The notes under the pieces were generated by a model. It searched no databases and had not been told where the DNA came from. It saw nothing but the letters and a program-made list of their open reading frames with translations. From Cycas panzhihuaensis (Eukaryota > Cycadophyta), in NCBI GenBank assembly GCA_023213395.1, contig CM041465.1, positions 185,821,741 to 185,885,740 of the forward strand: a stretch of 64,000 bases of DNA. Direction: 5' to 3'. Shown here piece after piece: positions 9,600 through 21,699 of this stretch; the first letter of the stretch is position 1; each line of letters starts with the position of its first letter. The translations under genes were made by a program, and so were the position numbers.

Positions 9600-10540
9600 C
9601 CCCATTAAGATGATTTACCCTCAAAGTATCTTAATAAGAATATATGGGTCTACCACCTACTATTGTTAGTATGTCATAGGTAGCGATTTGATTAAGGTGA
9701 CAATGGGAAAACACCATTGTTACAAAACTTCTTCTTGAGAAGTGATGCACAAGTCCATGTAATTAGTGATATGGACCAAAAAAGAGTGACTCCTTTGTCT
9801 AGCTATCAGATCTAAAGAAATATGGGCCCATGATATAGTAATATGGGGATCCATAAAAATAAGGACCCAAATGCTCCTACATACTAAATGTTGATGGCAC
9901 ACCACTATGAGGGGGAAGAAAGACATCCTTATTATCTAAATGTGTGCTTTATATAATGGGGAAGCTTATGACTTCTTTTAGGTAAATTAGTTAAGGTGTG
10001 ATGACACTATCCTATGGAGGATATGTAGGTGAGGTAAGGTCTTCAAGTTTCTCATCATATTCCATTGCATACTCATCTGCAACCCCTTTTATCAAAAGAT
10101 CCTCATTCTGTAAAACCTCTTGTGTATAGGCTTCATTTGGCACTATCAAAGGTGGTGAGGGGTTGAAGAATAGCTTAGCATATAACCTCTGGAGACCATC
10201 AACGGATTTTTAAAGGGATAACCCCCTTTCTTCCTCATCATGCAATCTCCTTTTCTCCTCATCTTGCTTAGCTTATTCTTTTGCAAGAGGATGCAGATAT
10301 AGTTCCTAAATCGTTAGGTGAAGCACTGAAATGATCCCAAGTTACATGGGTGGCATATATATCATGTAACCAACTACATGCCCAACCACAAATTCAACCT
10401 CACAAATAGTTAATATTATAATGGATTTTATCATCCTCTTGGTATTGGATTTGTTTAAAACATGCCTTTAAGGTGGTTGGCTAGTCATATAAAGTTATTA
10501 AATCATCCTCAATGCTAAAGTATAGGAGTGGGGTCATGAT
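9600..10540 (-). pseudogene. Unidentified decayed reading frame next to the Z 3' LTR
   Basis: On the minus strand from about 10300 to 9600 one frame holds together for over 200 codons. It contains EEKRRLHDEEERGLSL, VDGLQRLYAKLFFNPSPPL, VADEYAMEYDEKLEDLTS, KDVFLPPHSGVPSTFSM and TIVGGRPIYSY. It is interrupted only by TAA/TAG codons (about nine), with no TGA. Upstream, to about 10540, the signal continues with frameshifts (e.g. YFSIEDDLITLYD). I do not recognise a family; it is not a copia or gypsy enzyme domain. Position just upstream of the polypurine tract and LTR suggests it is the last ORF of element Z. Could also be a captured gene. Confidence 0.45.
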
Positions 10541-11229
10541 GTTTTTTTTTCTGTAAGGGGTATATATAGTCAGTTAACCCCCTTTATACAATACTATGGC
10601 CTTAAGAGTAATGACATGCAAGCCAAAGCTTGAACAACCAAAAAACTATAAAAGTAATAAAATGACATATAACCATATGATTTGACTTTGAACATTAATA
10701 TTTATCGTAAGAAAATCCCAAAATATGTCATATGATAGTCTAAACTCAAGCTCTTGAAACAAAGAATTTGATAGATTTGATAGAATTGAATTTTGAGTCT
10801 ATATGAAAATGATATAATAAGATATGCAAATAGATATAAACTTTTTGACAGGACCCTTTTAATTATCATTAAGCCCCCTTTTAAAAGAATCTAGGTCACA
10901 TTCTCTAGATCATATGGCCATCAATGAGCTTACTAAAGGTTTAATATATTCTAAACACCATTTTAACTTAATTTAATATCATTAACATTATAACAAATAG
11001 ATTATATATAAGTATAATTTCACCATTTACAAGTAGATTTAGGATTTATTGTGTCATCGTTGATACTCTTTCTTCATGAATATGGTGCAACAAAACTCAA
11101 CAAACATGCAAGTGTTATAGAGCTTTCCTTCTTCATATAGATGTGTAGAGATTAATCATGATGAAAGAGATGCAAAGATCATAAAATGTGTTGGATGATC
11201 ATGAACAAATCTTGCTCAGAGCTTATTGT
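10541..11229. other. No recognisable gene
   Basis: AT-rich interior of composite Z. I see no conserved frame, LTR end or tRNA-like structure. Confidence 0.5.
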
Positions 11230-12120
11230 AGAGGAAGAGTCTTTGACAGATGGACAATAAGCTTGAACACATTTCTACAGTAGTGATTATGGATATTATT
11301 AAGAAGAAGCCTTTAGAATTTTAGTTAGATTCTTTCTTTAATATGTTGGCTTAGCTTATTAGAAGATCATTAATTGTATTATAGGAGGAGAAAGCAAGGG
11401 CTTATAAAAGTGAAATTGAGCTTTTAGTGCTTTATGATAAATGTCTTTACACTTAGATTCTTGGTACTCAGACATCTATAGGCATCAACACTCGAGCTTT
11501 GGCTAGGACCACATATTTCCTTGCTACTTCTATTATAGGAGTTTCAAATCATGTAGATAAATTTTGAAATGTCTAAATTAGTTGTTATGCTTTCTTACTA
11601 AAGTGTTTTAGTATGTTAGAATGCACTATTATCTTTTTTGGAAATTTGCTTCATCATTGTCTAGCCACATACTCTCAAGCATTATGCCTTGGTGCTCTAT
11701 AAAAGTTGGAACTCCTCTTCCAAGAAGTTCAAGAAGAGACTTAATAGAATCTATGCATAGACACTCTACTTTGCTTCTGTGACTCCAATTTACTTGGAAT
11801 ATTCTATGAATTGCAATATAATGGATTAGTAAACCATTTGCTTGAATGGGTATAAAATATAACCAGCAAGAGGGTTTATAGAAAGGTGATTCATTCCATC
11901 AATATTTTACTAAACAAAAGTTAAGAATCCTAGAATGGATTGCTTCAACTCCATCTCATTGAGCCTTTGCTTTTATTCATAAGATCTAGTCCATATAATG
12001 AACTTCAATTGATTACCCTTATAACCTTGGAATGTGCTTGTTCTAAGGAAGATGGTGGAATGTAATGTTTCCTCTTTATATATAATGAAGAGGTTAATTC
12101 ATTGATGTAAATCAATGAAT
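11230..12120 (+). pseudogene. Unidentified decayed reading frame on the plus strand
   Basis: From about 11247 (MDNKLEHISTVVIMD) one plus-strand frame runs with few breaks through EEKARAYKSEIELLVLYDK, QTSIGINTRALARTTYFL, ATYSQALCLGAL, YELQYNGLVNHLLEWV and RSSPYNELQLITLITLECAC. Stops are mainly TAG/TAA. The regular codon texture suggests former coding sequence of about 290 codons, opposite in direction to the Z and C1 pol genes. I cannot name a family. Chance openness in AT-rich DNA is the alternative. Confidence 0.35.
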
Positions 12121-12596
12121 CAAAGGATATCCCCTTACTCATATAGGTCATCCAAATGCTAGTCTTTCTTATCATTTTAGATGACTAGGTAAGATAGGAG
12201 ATCACAATAATAAGGTCCAACTTGCAACTCCTGAAATATTGTTCTACCTAGAATAATGGCTAATAGCATTAGAGAATAATAATTATTGTACATTTTTCTA
12301 AAATATAACATGTGATATATTTACATATGACTATAAATAATGGAATGGTGGCTAGGTTCTAACTATTGAGATCAATAGCCACATGGATATATCACTTGGA
12401 TTTATAATTACTATTTACCCCACAAACACTTAGTGAATGAATGAACCAACATGGTATTCTTAATAAAATCACACAAACTAATAAATCTAAGCAATACAAT
12501 GAATGATAAACTAACCCAAGTCAGGGTTAGGGTTTACACAAACCCTCTTACAAAATTATGGTAAACTAATAATTAGATATTTGTGAAGAGTACGCG
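12121..12596. other. No recognisable gene
   Basis: Spacer between the unidentified frame and the C1 LTR; AT-rich, no conserved motif seen. Confidence 0.5.
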
Positions 12597-12887
12597 TGGA
12601 TAAAGCAGAATAGATTATCATTCCATATTGATGAAATAATAACAAAGTTCCAAATAAATGGTGGTGTTAAAAAATACTATTGAGTATTTGAACTCTATGT
12701 TTATAGTTGGGATGTTGGGTAAGCCTGCCATAAACTAACACCTTTTTTCAAATAAAAAATAATAAAAAAATAAATATTAAAATACATACCTGTTACCTAG
12801 GTTGGTTGATGATGGTTGGAGGTGGCTTGTGGAGTCCCAATGCTACTATGCACACCCTTTAGAGAAAATGAACATTATTTACTAACA
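12597..12887 (-). repeat. C1 3' LTR
   Basis: On the minus strand the polypurine tract TAGAGGAGAA is followed by TGTTAGTAAATAATG, and the repeat ends near CTTTATCCA. It resembles the B and E LTRs in layout (GGTAACAGGTATGTATTTT, TTTAACACCACCATTTA, TTTGTTATTATTTC) but is far diverged and lacks their GGGCCC hairpin. No matching 5' LTR is visible to the right of the C1 leader. Confidence 0.65.
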
Positions 12888-12897
12888 TTCTCCTCTA

Positions 12898-14440
12898 TAA
12901 TATTCATTTTATGTAAATTCAAACTTATCTATGAATTTATGAAATTTAATTTTTCCAAGTGCCTTTGTAAAAATATTTATTATCTGGTCTTCTATGCTGT
13001 AATAAATCAACTCTATTTCTCTTTCTTAGACAAGTTCCCATATGAAGTGATGCATCATCTCAATGTGTTTAGTCCTTCTATGGAAAACTAGATTACATGT
13101 CATCTGAATAATACTCTGATTATCACACCATATTTTGGTGGGGCCATCGTATTTCAATTGGAGATCATGAAGTAAATAATGTAACCAAACCGTTTTACAT
13201 GTACCTAACACTACTTATATTTTACTTCAGTTGTGGATAAGGAGATGGCATTTTACTTTTTGGTACTCTATACTATAGATATTAAACCTAAACTAAAGGT
13301 GTGTCTAGAAGTAGACTTTCTATCATCAACATCACATGCCCAATCTGAGTCTGTATACTAGATCAACCTAAAATTTGATGAAGGATTATAATGTAACCCA
13401 TAGTCTATCGTGCCCTTTAGATACCTTAGAATTTATCTAGCCACTTTCCAATGTATAGTTTTAGGATCTTGCATAAATCTTAACACAACACTAATTGTAT
13501 GTATGATATTTGGTTGTATTGATATCAAATATATTAGGCTTCTAATTAATTATCTATATAATATAGGATCAGTAAGAGTAGAATCATCAAGTTTGGATAA
13601 TTTAATTCCAACTTCTACTAGTATGGATAAAGCCTTGCAGTGACTCATCTTAAAGTTTTAGAGTAAGTCTAAGGTATATTTCCTTTTGGAAATAAAGATG
13701 CTATCATCATCTTGCTAAACATCCAATCCTAGGAAGTAATGCATTAGCCCCAAGTTTATCATCTTGAACTCCTTGAACATGTCACCCTTGATTTTTTGAG
13801 AAGGATGAGAGTCATTTTCTATATAGACTAAGTCATCAACTTAAAGTCCCATAACCAATATGGATTCTCCCTTGATTTTGATGTATAAGTTTAGATCTGA
13901 TTGGGTTATCTTAAATCCTTAATCTCTGAAATATTTATCTATCCTAGAGGACCATACTTTAGGTGCTTATTTCAAACCATAAAATGCCTTTTTAAGTTTA
14001 TACACATTATTCTCTTCCCCCTTGACTTCAAAACTTTTTAGTTGTTGAATATATATTTCTTATTTAATGTAAACATTAAGAAATATGCTTTTGACATCCA
14101 TTTGGTAAACATCCCAATCTTTTTAGGATGCTAAACTTAACATCATATGAACAATCTTTATTCAAATAATGGGAGTAAAGGTTTCATTATAGTTTATGCC
14201 TTCTCTTTATCCATAGGCTTTAACGATAAGTCTAGCCTTATATTTTTCAATAGATCTGTCAGATCTGAACTTGGCCTTGTAGACCCATTTTGTCTTAATA
14301 GTTGTTTTATCGGGAGGAAGATCAACAAGTTCCCATGTATCATTTTTTACTATAGAATTATACTCATATTCCATAGATTTTCTCCATTTCTCATGAATAT
14401 CTACCTCTTCGAAAGTATGAGGCTCATGGACTTCCATCAC
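12898..14440 (-). pseudogene. C1 reverse transcriptase and RNase H (copia)
   Basis: The minus strand encodes the RVT_2 start ([30 protein letters not shown]) near 14320. It then reads a degraded active-site motif in which the Tyr of YVDD is a stop (VDDLVY, about 13810-13830), then RNase H (GPTKIWCDNQSIIQM at 13026-13211) and the tail TYCSTEDQ..IFTKALGKIKF near 12960. Multiple stops and frameshifts make it non-functional. Its residues track those of B and E, so it belongs to the same copia lineage. Confidence 0.85.
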
Positions 14441-14679
14441 TTGACTTATAAGCGTAAAGTTAACTTGACCTGAATGAGTAGATCTCCTATGAAAGTTATT
14501 GTCTAATATATTGTCTAAGTCATGGATTCTTTGGACCTATTTAGGAAATCTTTAAGATTGAGTGGAGGTTCCATCATCACTTGGCCTTGGTACATCAATA
14601 TTTTGCCTTGAATCCTGTTTAGGTGGCATATATGTGGACCTTGGAGATGAATCAAAGTTAATCATAATATTCTTGCCTT

Positions 14680-15560
14680 TATCTTGCATATAATCTAGTT
14701 CATAGTAGTCATCTTCTTTGAACACAACATCTTTACTAATAATAATCCCTCTTTCCTTTAGATCATATACCTTATAGGATTTTAATACATCATTATACCC
14801 AATAAATATGCACTTAGTGCTCTTGTCATCAAGTTTATTCCTTCTCTATTATGGAATGTAGGCAAAGGCTAGGTATCCAAATACTCTTTAGGTTTGTGAC
14901 TTATCCACACTTCTTCTAGTGTCATCCACCTAAGAGCTTTGGTGGTACACTTGTTTAGAAGATAAGCTACAATATAGACAACTTTTACCCAAAATTTATG
15001 TCCTAATTTCTTATCTTTAAGCATGTACCTAGCCATTTTAACTATGGTATAATTTTTATATTCAGTAACCTCATTCTATTGTGGAGTGTAGGCGTTTGTG
15101 TATTGCCTTCTAATACCATGGTAGGTGTCATAGGTATTCAACTTATTGGAAATAAACACTCCCCCATTATTAGATCTTAGGAAAAGTATTTTGTGGCCAC
15201 TTTGCTTCTCCACAAAAGTTTTGAAGTCCACAAAACATTGAAATATATTTGACTTAAATTTTAAGAAGAAAACCCATGTCTTCCTTGTATAGTCATCGAT
15301 AAAAGTAAGGAAGTATTTTGCTCCTGCTAGATATGGGACATCTATTGGACCATAAAGATTTGTGTAAATTAATTAAAGTGGCCCATTTTCTCTATAGCTT
15401 CTATTAGGAAACCTTTTTCTATCTTGTTTGCCTAGTAAGTATCCCTCATATATGTCCTTATTAACTTCAATTTAAGATAGTCCTTCAACTATATTTATCC
15501 TTTTCATAAGGGCTAGGCTTCTATAGTTTAAGTGGCTAAAGTTTTTATGCCACATGTCAC
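14680..15560 (-). pseudogene. C1 integrase (copia)
   Basis: Minus-strand motifs are FLRSNNGGVFISN (the second catalytic Asp of the DDE triad is Asn), MARYMLKDKKLGHKFW, YLLNKCTTKALRW and a C-terminal region resembling FGYLAY...KLDD. Order and spacing match the intact-like copy at 43430-44300. Several stops occur, mainly at Gln positions (TPQ-stop-NEV). Confidence 0.8.
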
Positions 15561-15732
15561 TATATATCTTGGTTTATGTCTTCAATGCATAATTTTCTAA
15601 AGGGGTTATGACTAGCTTGAAGAGTTTATTATTAGTCCTCTTTCCTTTAGTAATAATAGCTTTGTTTTTCATTTTGTCCTTGATAATACATTCACTATTA
15701 TCAAACTCAAGCTTATAGTCTTGTTCCATTAT

Positions 15733-16194
15733 CTATCCCGTAGATAAGAGATTTTTCTTGAGACTTGGAATATAGAGATCATCATTAAGATATCTATGTT
15801 CTCCTAAATCTATTGTGATGATAACTTTACCCCTTCCACTCGATTTATGAGATGTATCATCGCCAAACATGACTTTTCCCTTCTTAGACTTATCAATAGT
15901 TTGGAATATCTCTTCCTTATGTGTCATATATGTGAAGCATCTAGAGTATATATACAAATAATCTTCTTCTTTATAGGCAACAGAGCTTGATAAAAATAGG
16001 TGATTATTTTCTCTATTTTCAATGATTGTATTAGCACTTCCTCTTCTTGGAGGGTCATTTTTGATAAAGCATCTATCTTTAGTGTGGCCAACCTTGTAAC
16101 AGTATGTGCAATGGATAAGATCCCTTTCTCTTTGACTTATACTCCTACTTTTAGAGGTTCCTCTATCCATAAAAGGTGTCCTTCCCCTTTCCAA
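15733..16194 (-). pseudogene. C1 Gag zinc knuckle and protease region
   Basis: The minus-strand frame contains an intact CCHC knuckle, CTYCYKVGHTKDRC, followed by a retropepsin region where the active site expected as DSG-C-STHMTHKE reads YSRCFTYMTHKE, so the catalytic Asp is lost. It continues with KGKVMFGDDTSHKS and DLYIPSLKKNLLSTG. The frame of 153 codons is open but cannot give an active protease. Confidence 0.85.
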
Positions 16195-16199
16195 GTATG

Positions 16200-17124
16200 G
16201 GCCTTAATTATCTCTTTATCTATTACTTGGATAATTTAGATTGGACCTTTGAAAATTATTTTGGCCTTAGTAATTATGACAACATTAGCTAACTTCTTGA
16301 TATCTTTCTTGGCTTTGGTATCTATGTTGAATTGGGTATCTTTGATTAGATCCTTGATTCCTTTGCTCAGGTGCTTAGTATCTAGGATATTACTCTTGGT
16401 GTATATTATGTATTAGATTTCTATCTCTCCCCCTTGGGGATTGATTCCTTGTTCTTAAGCTTTTAGTTTGGCTATTAGATTGGATTCCAATCTTTGTTTC
16501 AAAGGCATGTTTTAAGGATTCATTAATACCTTTCTTTTCTTCAACAACCATCAACATAGGACTTAATTATTCTATCTTCAAGGTATTGGGGTCCTTAGAT
16601 ACCTCTATACTTATGGCTATCATCTCAAACCTTTTAACTTCACCAACACACCTAAGTATTTATTCCATAACCCTTTGTTTAGTAAAGGTTTCTCCAAGAG
16701 ATCTCATTTGGTTCACAAGGTCTTAAACTTTTATTATGAACTCATTGATGGTCTCCTTGGGTGACATCCTTAAGTTCTCAAATATACTCTTTAATATTTG
16801 GAGTTTTGATGAGGTTACTCCTTTATAGATAAGTTATAATATGTCCTATGCTTCTTTAGATTTTGATGTATCACTGACTCTTAGGAAGATATAATCTTCT
16901 AAGGCACAAAAAATTAATGTTAATGCTTCATTGTCCTTCTTCACACATTTTTTAAAGGCTTGATTTTCTGCTTCAGTGGTATTCTAACCAAGTTCTATAT
17001 ATCCTATCTTCACAATATCTTACATATCCTTACTTATAAGGATGGGTCTCATCCTCTTATACTAATTCAAAAAATTTGATCCATCAAACTCATGGATAAT
17101 TATGCTACCAAAGTATATAGCCAT
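16200..17124 (-). pseudogene. C1 Gag (copia)
   Basis: ATG at 17124 on the minus strand begins MAIYFGSIIIHEFDGSNFLN, equivalent to the Gag starts at 28250 (B) and 42573 (E). It continues with RMRPILISKDM and the UBN2-like gag region, with stops at W and Q positions. It lies directly downstream of the conserved leader block. Confidence 0.8.
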
Positions 17125-17189
17125 TATTTTTTTAAATTAAGTATATTCAAATGTTCACCCCAAGAAAAGTTTAAAATAATATGTCATAT

Positions 17190-17620
17190 TACCTAAAGTT
17201 TGCTAGGTTCTAAATTTTTAGGTCTCCAAGGGAAGCTTGCGATTACTATCCTATTTAGTGGTACCTACCCACAAGCGAAAAATTAGAGACCTAATATACT
17301 GGTACATGAGTGCTAGGCTCTATATACCTTAGTATGTAGGCTACTAAGAAGGTATAAGACCCCTGATTTATTGATCCACATATGTCAGACTTATACCTAA
17401 TGACAGATCTAGTAGTGAAAGTTTTTTAAACCAAGGCACTTATCCCCATAGGTCTAGCGTAGTCTTTGAACTCTAAAAAGATAGGGTACTCCACCTAAGT
17501 ATGCCATCTATTACACCTGATAGCTAATGATGTTCCTCATCTAATATGAGTAAGCTAAGGGCGTGTGCAAGGTGGTAACTTTAAGGGTCTTAACCATTTC
17601 CCTTGTAAGGCTAGAAAAAA
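17190..17620 (-). promoter_or_regulatory. Conserved pre-gag leader block, C1 copy
   Basis: Read on the minus strand this block aligns with 27690-28130, 41975-42410 and the reverse of 34560-34985. Shared landmarks include TTACAAGGGAAATGG, AGTTACCAC, TAGCTATCAGGTGTA, GCTAGACCTA, AGGTATATAGAGCCTAGCAC and TAGAACCTAG. Stop codons are scattered in all frames, so it is not a gene. It may be a structured RNA element (inference). Confidence 0.65.
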
Positions 17621-17739
17621 GTGGTGTTCATTTGAGAATTTATCTTTCTAATGTGAGAATTAATTTTAGATGTGGTCTTGTTAACAAATAAAGGTTTCTT
17701 CTAATAGTAATTGAAAGTAACTTAAAAAGTATAACAAGA

Positions 17740-18060
17740 ATGAAATGAAATAAGGTTTTAAATGAAATAAATATGAGATAAAATGAGTCTTTTAAATGAA
17801 ATAAATAAGCTTTAAAATAACATAAAATGAAAATGAAATAAAATAAGCCTTTAAATAAGCTTTGAAATGTAATAAAATAAACTCTATATAAGCTTTGAAA
17901 TGCAATAAAATGAGCTTTAAATGAACTTTAAAATGAGCTTTAATAATGAAATAAAATGAACTTTAAATGAACTAAAAAGAGCTTTAAAGGAGCTTTGAAA
18001 TGAAATTGAATAAGATAGAAATGAAATAAAATGAAATAAAAGGCTTAAAATGAAGTAAAT
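17740..18060 (+). repeat. Degenerate minisatellite, AAATGA/CTTTAAA units
   Basis: About fifteen irregular repeats of units such as AAATGAGCTTTAAAATGA and GAAATAAAATGA fill this stretch of the C1 leader. Unit length varies around 20-24 bases. No counterpart array is present in B or E. Confidence 0.65.
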
Positions 18061-19476
18061 TAAGGGTTAGAAAGCTCTTTGTTTCCAAAATATTGTCCAA
18101 ATATTTTCCTTCTTCTTCAAGGGTAAATCTATATAATATTCAGCTAAAAAACATGTATAAGCCTTAAAATTCAAGGTGAAATCTAAAAAAAAAAGATTAG
18201 TATATCAATATCACATAAATATGCTTAAATAAAGTTAATAAATTGCTTTAAAATGACGAAAGAAGCTTAAACTAGGATCAAATAAGAGGGTTGTGTTTAG
18301 CAACCTAAAACACCTAAAAAATAACTTCAAATCAATATGAAGCCAACCTTAATGCATAGATCACTAAGTCAGCTTTCCAATGGATCCAACTATTTGAAAA
18401 ATAGACTCTTGGTTAGGGAGATATAAGCCTATCACTTATGGTAAAAATTGAATAAGTGGGGTCTTAAGCCCCTTTCACTAGAGCCCTTGATCAGGGGTTA
18501 ATACATGTGACCTACTACTGGACTGCGAAGGGGGCTAGTAGACTCGAAATATAAAAAGTAGTTTATTCTCTTAAAATCTGAAACTATTAAAAATAATATA
18601 TCAAGTTTTGAAATCTACCCATTTAAGAATAATAGAATGAGGTCATATGGGATTTAATAGGGCCAAAGGTAGAGATCAAAGGGGCCTTAACCCTAAATAA
18701 TTATTAAATTGAATTAAATTTTTTAAAACTATATAAAAATATATATATCAAAATTCAATATTTACATAAAAATAGATGGAAAAATAATTCATGTGAATAA
18801 CATAGATTAATCTAGTCCATTAAATCGATTAAACAAAGTACAAAAACCTCCTAAAAATTGGTCTATCAAGGGTACAAAGGTTGGGCACCTAGATTTGTAA
18901 AAATATTTAAGAGAAAATAATAAAAAATATATTGAGAAATACAGTCAAACGACATGATATTTATAAACCTGCAAAGGGGCTTGGCTTTAGAGAGCATTAT
19001 CTTTTCAACAAAGTAGCTAATTGACATGTTATCTTCTCCATTGCAAAGTAGATTCAAAGAGGAGTAAAATGAATGGTCATATACTACAGTTTCATCTTGT
19101 CATTGAGGTGTAATAGTCTGTTGAAGTCCAGGTAGCCTTTCTAAACCTGAAACTGAGAGAAAAATAATGAAAATAATTGGAAACACTTTTGAAAATAATA
19201 TGAATCTGCTGTAGATAGATGCTCTACTGCATACGATCAAGATTTCTATAGAAAAATTCTAGTTTACAAATCGTATAAAGTACACGAAGCCTATACGACA
19301 AAATAGAGGTACACAGATGCAAAATAATAATGTATATCAATATATTTCAAAAAATTAAATATAAAAACTATATAACAATTTGACTCTATAAATCCTTTAA
19401 CAAGATTTCCAATCCTTTAATAAGATTATGTTTTTAACACTTGTAATAAATAAGAAGGAAAAATTACCTATACCCT
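18061..19476 (-). other. Leader of C1/Z, non-coding
   Basis: On the minus strand the part near 18370-18500 weakly matches the B/E leader (GGAAAGCTGACTTAGTGA against GGGAAGCTGACTCATT, and a GGCCCC/AGCCCC-rich stretch). Beyond 18700 the match is lost. No gene is visible; the C1 5' LTR expected here is not found. Confidence 0.45.
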
Positions 19477-19489
19477 AGCTCTAATACCA
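19477..19489 (-). other. Primer-binding site of Z
   Basis: The minus strand reads TGGTATTAGAGCT two bases inside the right LTR, matching the initiator tRNA-Met site TGGTATCAGAGC with one change. Confidence 0.75.
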
Positions 19490-19491
19490 CA

Positions 19492-19844
19492 TGTAACAGG
19501 TTAACCCCTATTACCATAGCAATATGAGAGCGAAGAGTAAGAATGCTAAGTGATGGATGTGGATGGAATAGAGGGTAGAAATAGAGAGCACCAAATGTGA
19601 ACCAAGAGGACACGAGTGAACCCAAATAAGATTATATTCATAAACATCAATATAATATTACATGAGATGGGGGTGTTATATTTATAATAGCATCACCCCA
19701 ATATTATATTATTCTACCTCTAAGCTACTCAATCCTATATTTCCACTATTATTAAATACTCTTAATATTAACCTCCTTAACCCTTATCCTACTTAACCTC
19801 CTAATGTATTAAACCTCTCTATCATGTGGTGAATGCTCGCCACA
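19492..19844 (-). repeat. Z right LTR (5' LTR, minus strand)
   Basis: Partner of 9237-9591. On the minus strand it starts TGTGGCGAGCATTCACC and ends CCTGTTACA, adjoining the primer-binding site. By eye the two LTRs differ at about one base in ten. Confidence 0.8.
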
Positions 19845-20068
19845 CTTTTATTTTATAGTAGTCACATAGTCTACAACTATATAGTTTTTTGGAAGCAAAT
19901 CATAATTCTAGTTTTTTGAGTTGATTATGATTACTTATGCACAGATAGAATAAGTAATTTGGTATATTCTAGCTACTTGTGTGTATTCTAAGGACATTGA
20001 ACAATATTTTCATTATACCTTCTATGTTTTTTTGTTGTTTAAGTTGTAATTTTATGGGATATAACATA

Positions 20069-21130
20069 ATGGTAAGTAGGGCTGGCATCATGGGTTATGT
20101 AACTAAAAAATTAATTAGTTTTAATAATTATGATATATGGAAACATCATATTTACAATTCTCTTCTTTCAAATGATTTATGGAAGTATGTATATAACTTA
20201 ATTATAGGCAAATATGCTATAGAAATTAATACTTTCATAATAAAACTAAAAGATAATAATGATTTTATAGTAGAATTTGATGCTAAATTACATATCAATT
20301 TTTATTTCCTATGATTATTTATTAAAAGTGGATTCATTATATGCATTAGAGGTGCCAGTACCCCTATGTAAATATAGGATATTTTCATTAGTCTATTCAA
20401 ACATAAGGATGACATAAGAGCCCTAAAGCTAAGGAACTAACTATATAGCTTGAAGCTTATAGGAATAATAATGGATTGACTATGGTATACCAGATCTATT
20501 TAAGACTAGTTGATCACGATTAGAGAGACCATATTAGAATTAGAGATAATAACTTGCATTTAAGAAGTCTACCTATTGCATATGATAAATGCATAACTAC
20601 TTTGACACTAGTTGATATATTTTTCTATATGACATTCAATTCCTTGGAATCTTTATTGCTTGAACATCAGTAGAAGTTGATTGAATTAAGTAAGGAGTTG
20701 TCTAGAGCATTGGCAACTAGATTGAAAGAAAAGAAGCCATATATTCCTAAGATGAACACTTTCTTTAAATATAATATTTATAAAGAAAAACCTAGAAATT
20801 CAAAGGGATAAAACAAATTGAAGTGTTTTCATTATAGAAAGTTTTGGTATATTTAAAAAAACACTATTGGGAATTATAGCAATAACAATTCGAGTAATAG
20901 TAGTCATAATAATAACCTATAATAATGTCCTATTAGCTAAAAAAGATATATTTCATATATAGAATGGAATTCACTTGTAAAGATAAGAAAAACACTCTTC
21001 ATTATTATATTCTAAACATAATCATATGCATTCAATGTCTTATTTATTGATTGTAGTATATCTAGATATATGATTGGCTAATTGGAATAGTTATATGAAA
21101 TATAGGAGACTAACTAAAATGTCATTATTA
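20069..21130 (+). pseudogene. Relic I: copia Gag to protease, plus strand
   Basis: From ATG 20069 the frame gives ISFNNYDIWKHHIYNSLLSN and LWKYVYN, a copia Gag start. Further on, near 20820, a degraded zinc knuckle reads CFHYRKFWYI.KNT (one Cys lost), and near 21045 LFIDCSISRYMIG resembles a protease active site (DSGAS..M). A TTTGGTATATTCTAGC at 19958 could be a worn primer-binding site. Nothing of integrase or RT follows; the sequence gives way to D running in the other direction. Confidence 0.6.
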
Positions 21131-21699
21131 GAGATAATATAATCTAGAGATAATTGTAGCTAGAAATATACCCATCAAGTGAAGGAAGTGGCATTCATTC
21201 CAACTTCTACCAAGGATCAAATCATTAGAAGAACACAAAGAAAAAAATAATAATAGTTATAGGAGGTTAAACTAATTAAGCCTCCAAAATCAATCTCTTC
21301 AACATTCATTCATATCATCATCATATTACATTGAATATTGCCTTACATATATATAAAATAAATAGTTATGAGAGAGGTATGATGCTATGTGAAGGGTTGA
21401 TCATGCAAGGTGACATTTGACACTTTGTATGAGCAATACAAATATGTATTACAATGAGGTGTGAGCATTTATGATCCCATGAATATGAAGCTCATCACTT
21501 TAAGTTATGACTAACCATTAACATGATAACAAAACACTTACAATGCACTTTATCTCATTAAGTCGATAAAGTAATTAACATGACTTTATTAATATAACCT
21601 TAATATTTACAAAGGAACAATATATTTAAAATGACTAAAATTAAATTAATAAAATTAGTTCTTCTATCACCCAACCTTAACAATGAGTTTAGTAATTCT

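Noticed and set aside
9720-9926. 68-codon minus-strand open frame near the Z LTR as a small gene
   Set aside because: It is out of frame with the longer conserved-looking frame across the same region and is probably its shadow.
9600-10540. Envelope-like gene of an endogenous virus
   Set aside because: No signal peptide, transmembrane segment or fusion-like motif is evident, so I left it as unidentified.
17740-18060. CRISPR-like array of short repeats
   Set aside because: Units are degenerate and contiguous without unique spacers, in a plant nuclear retroelement.
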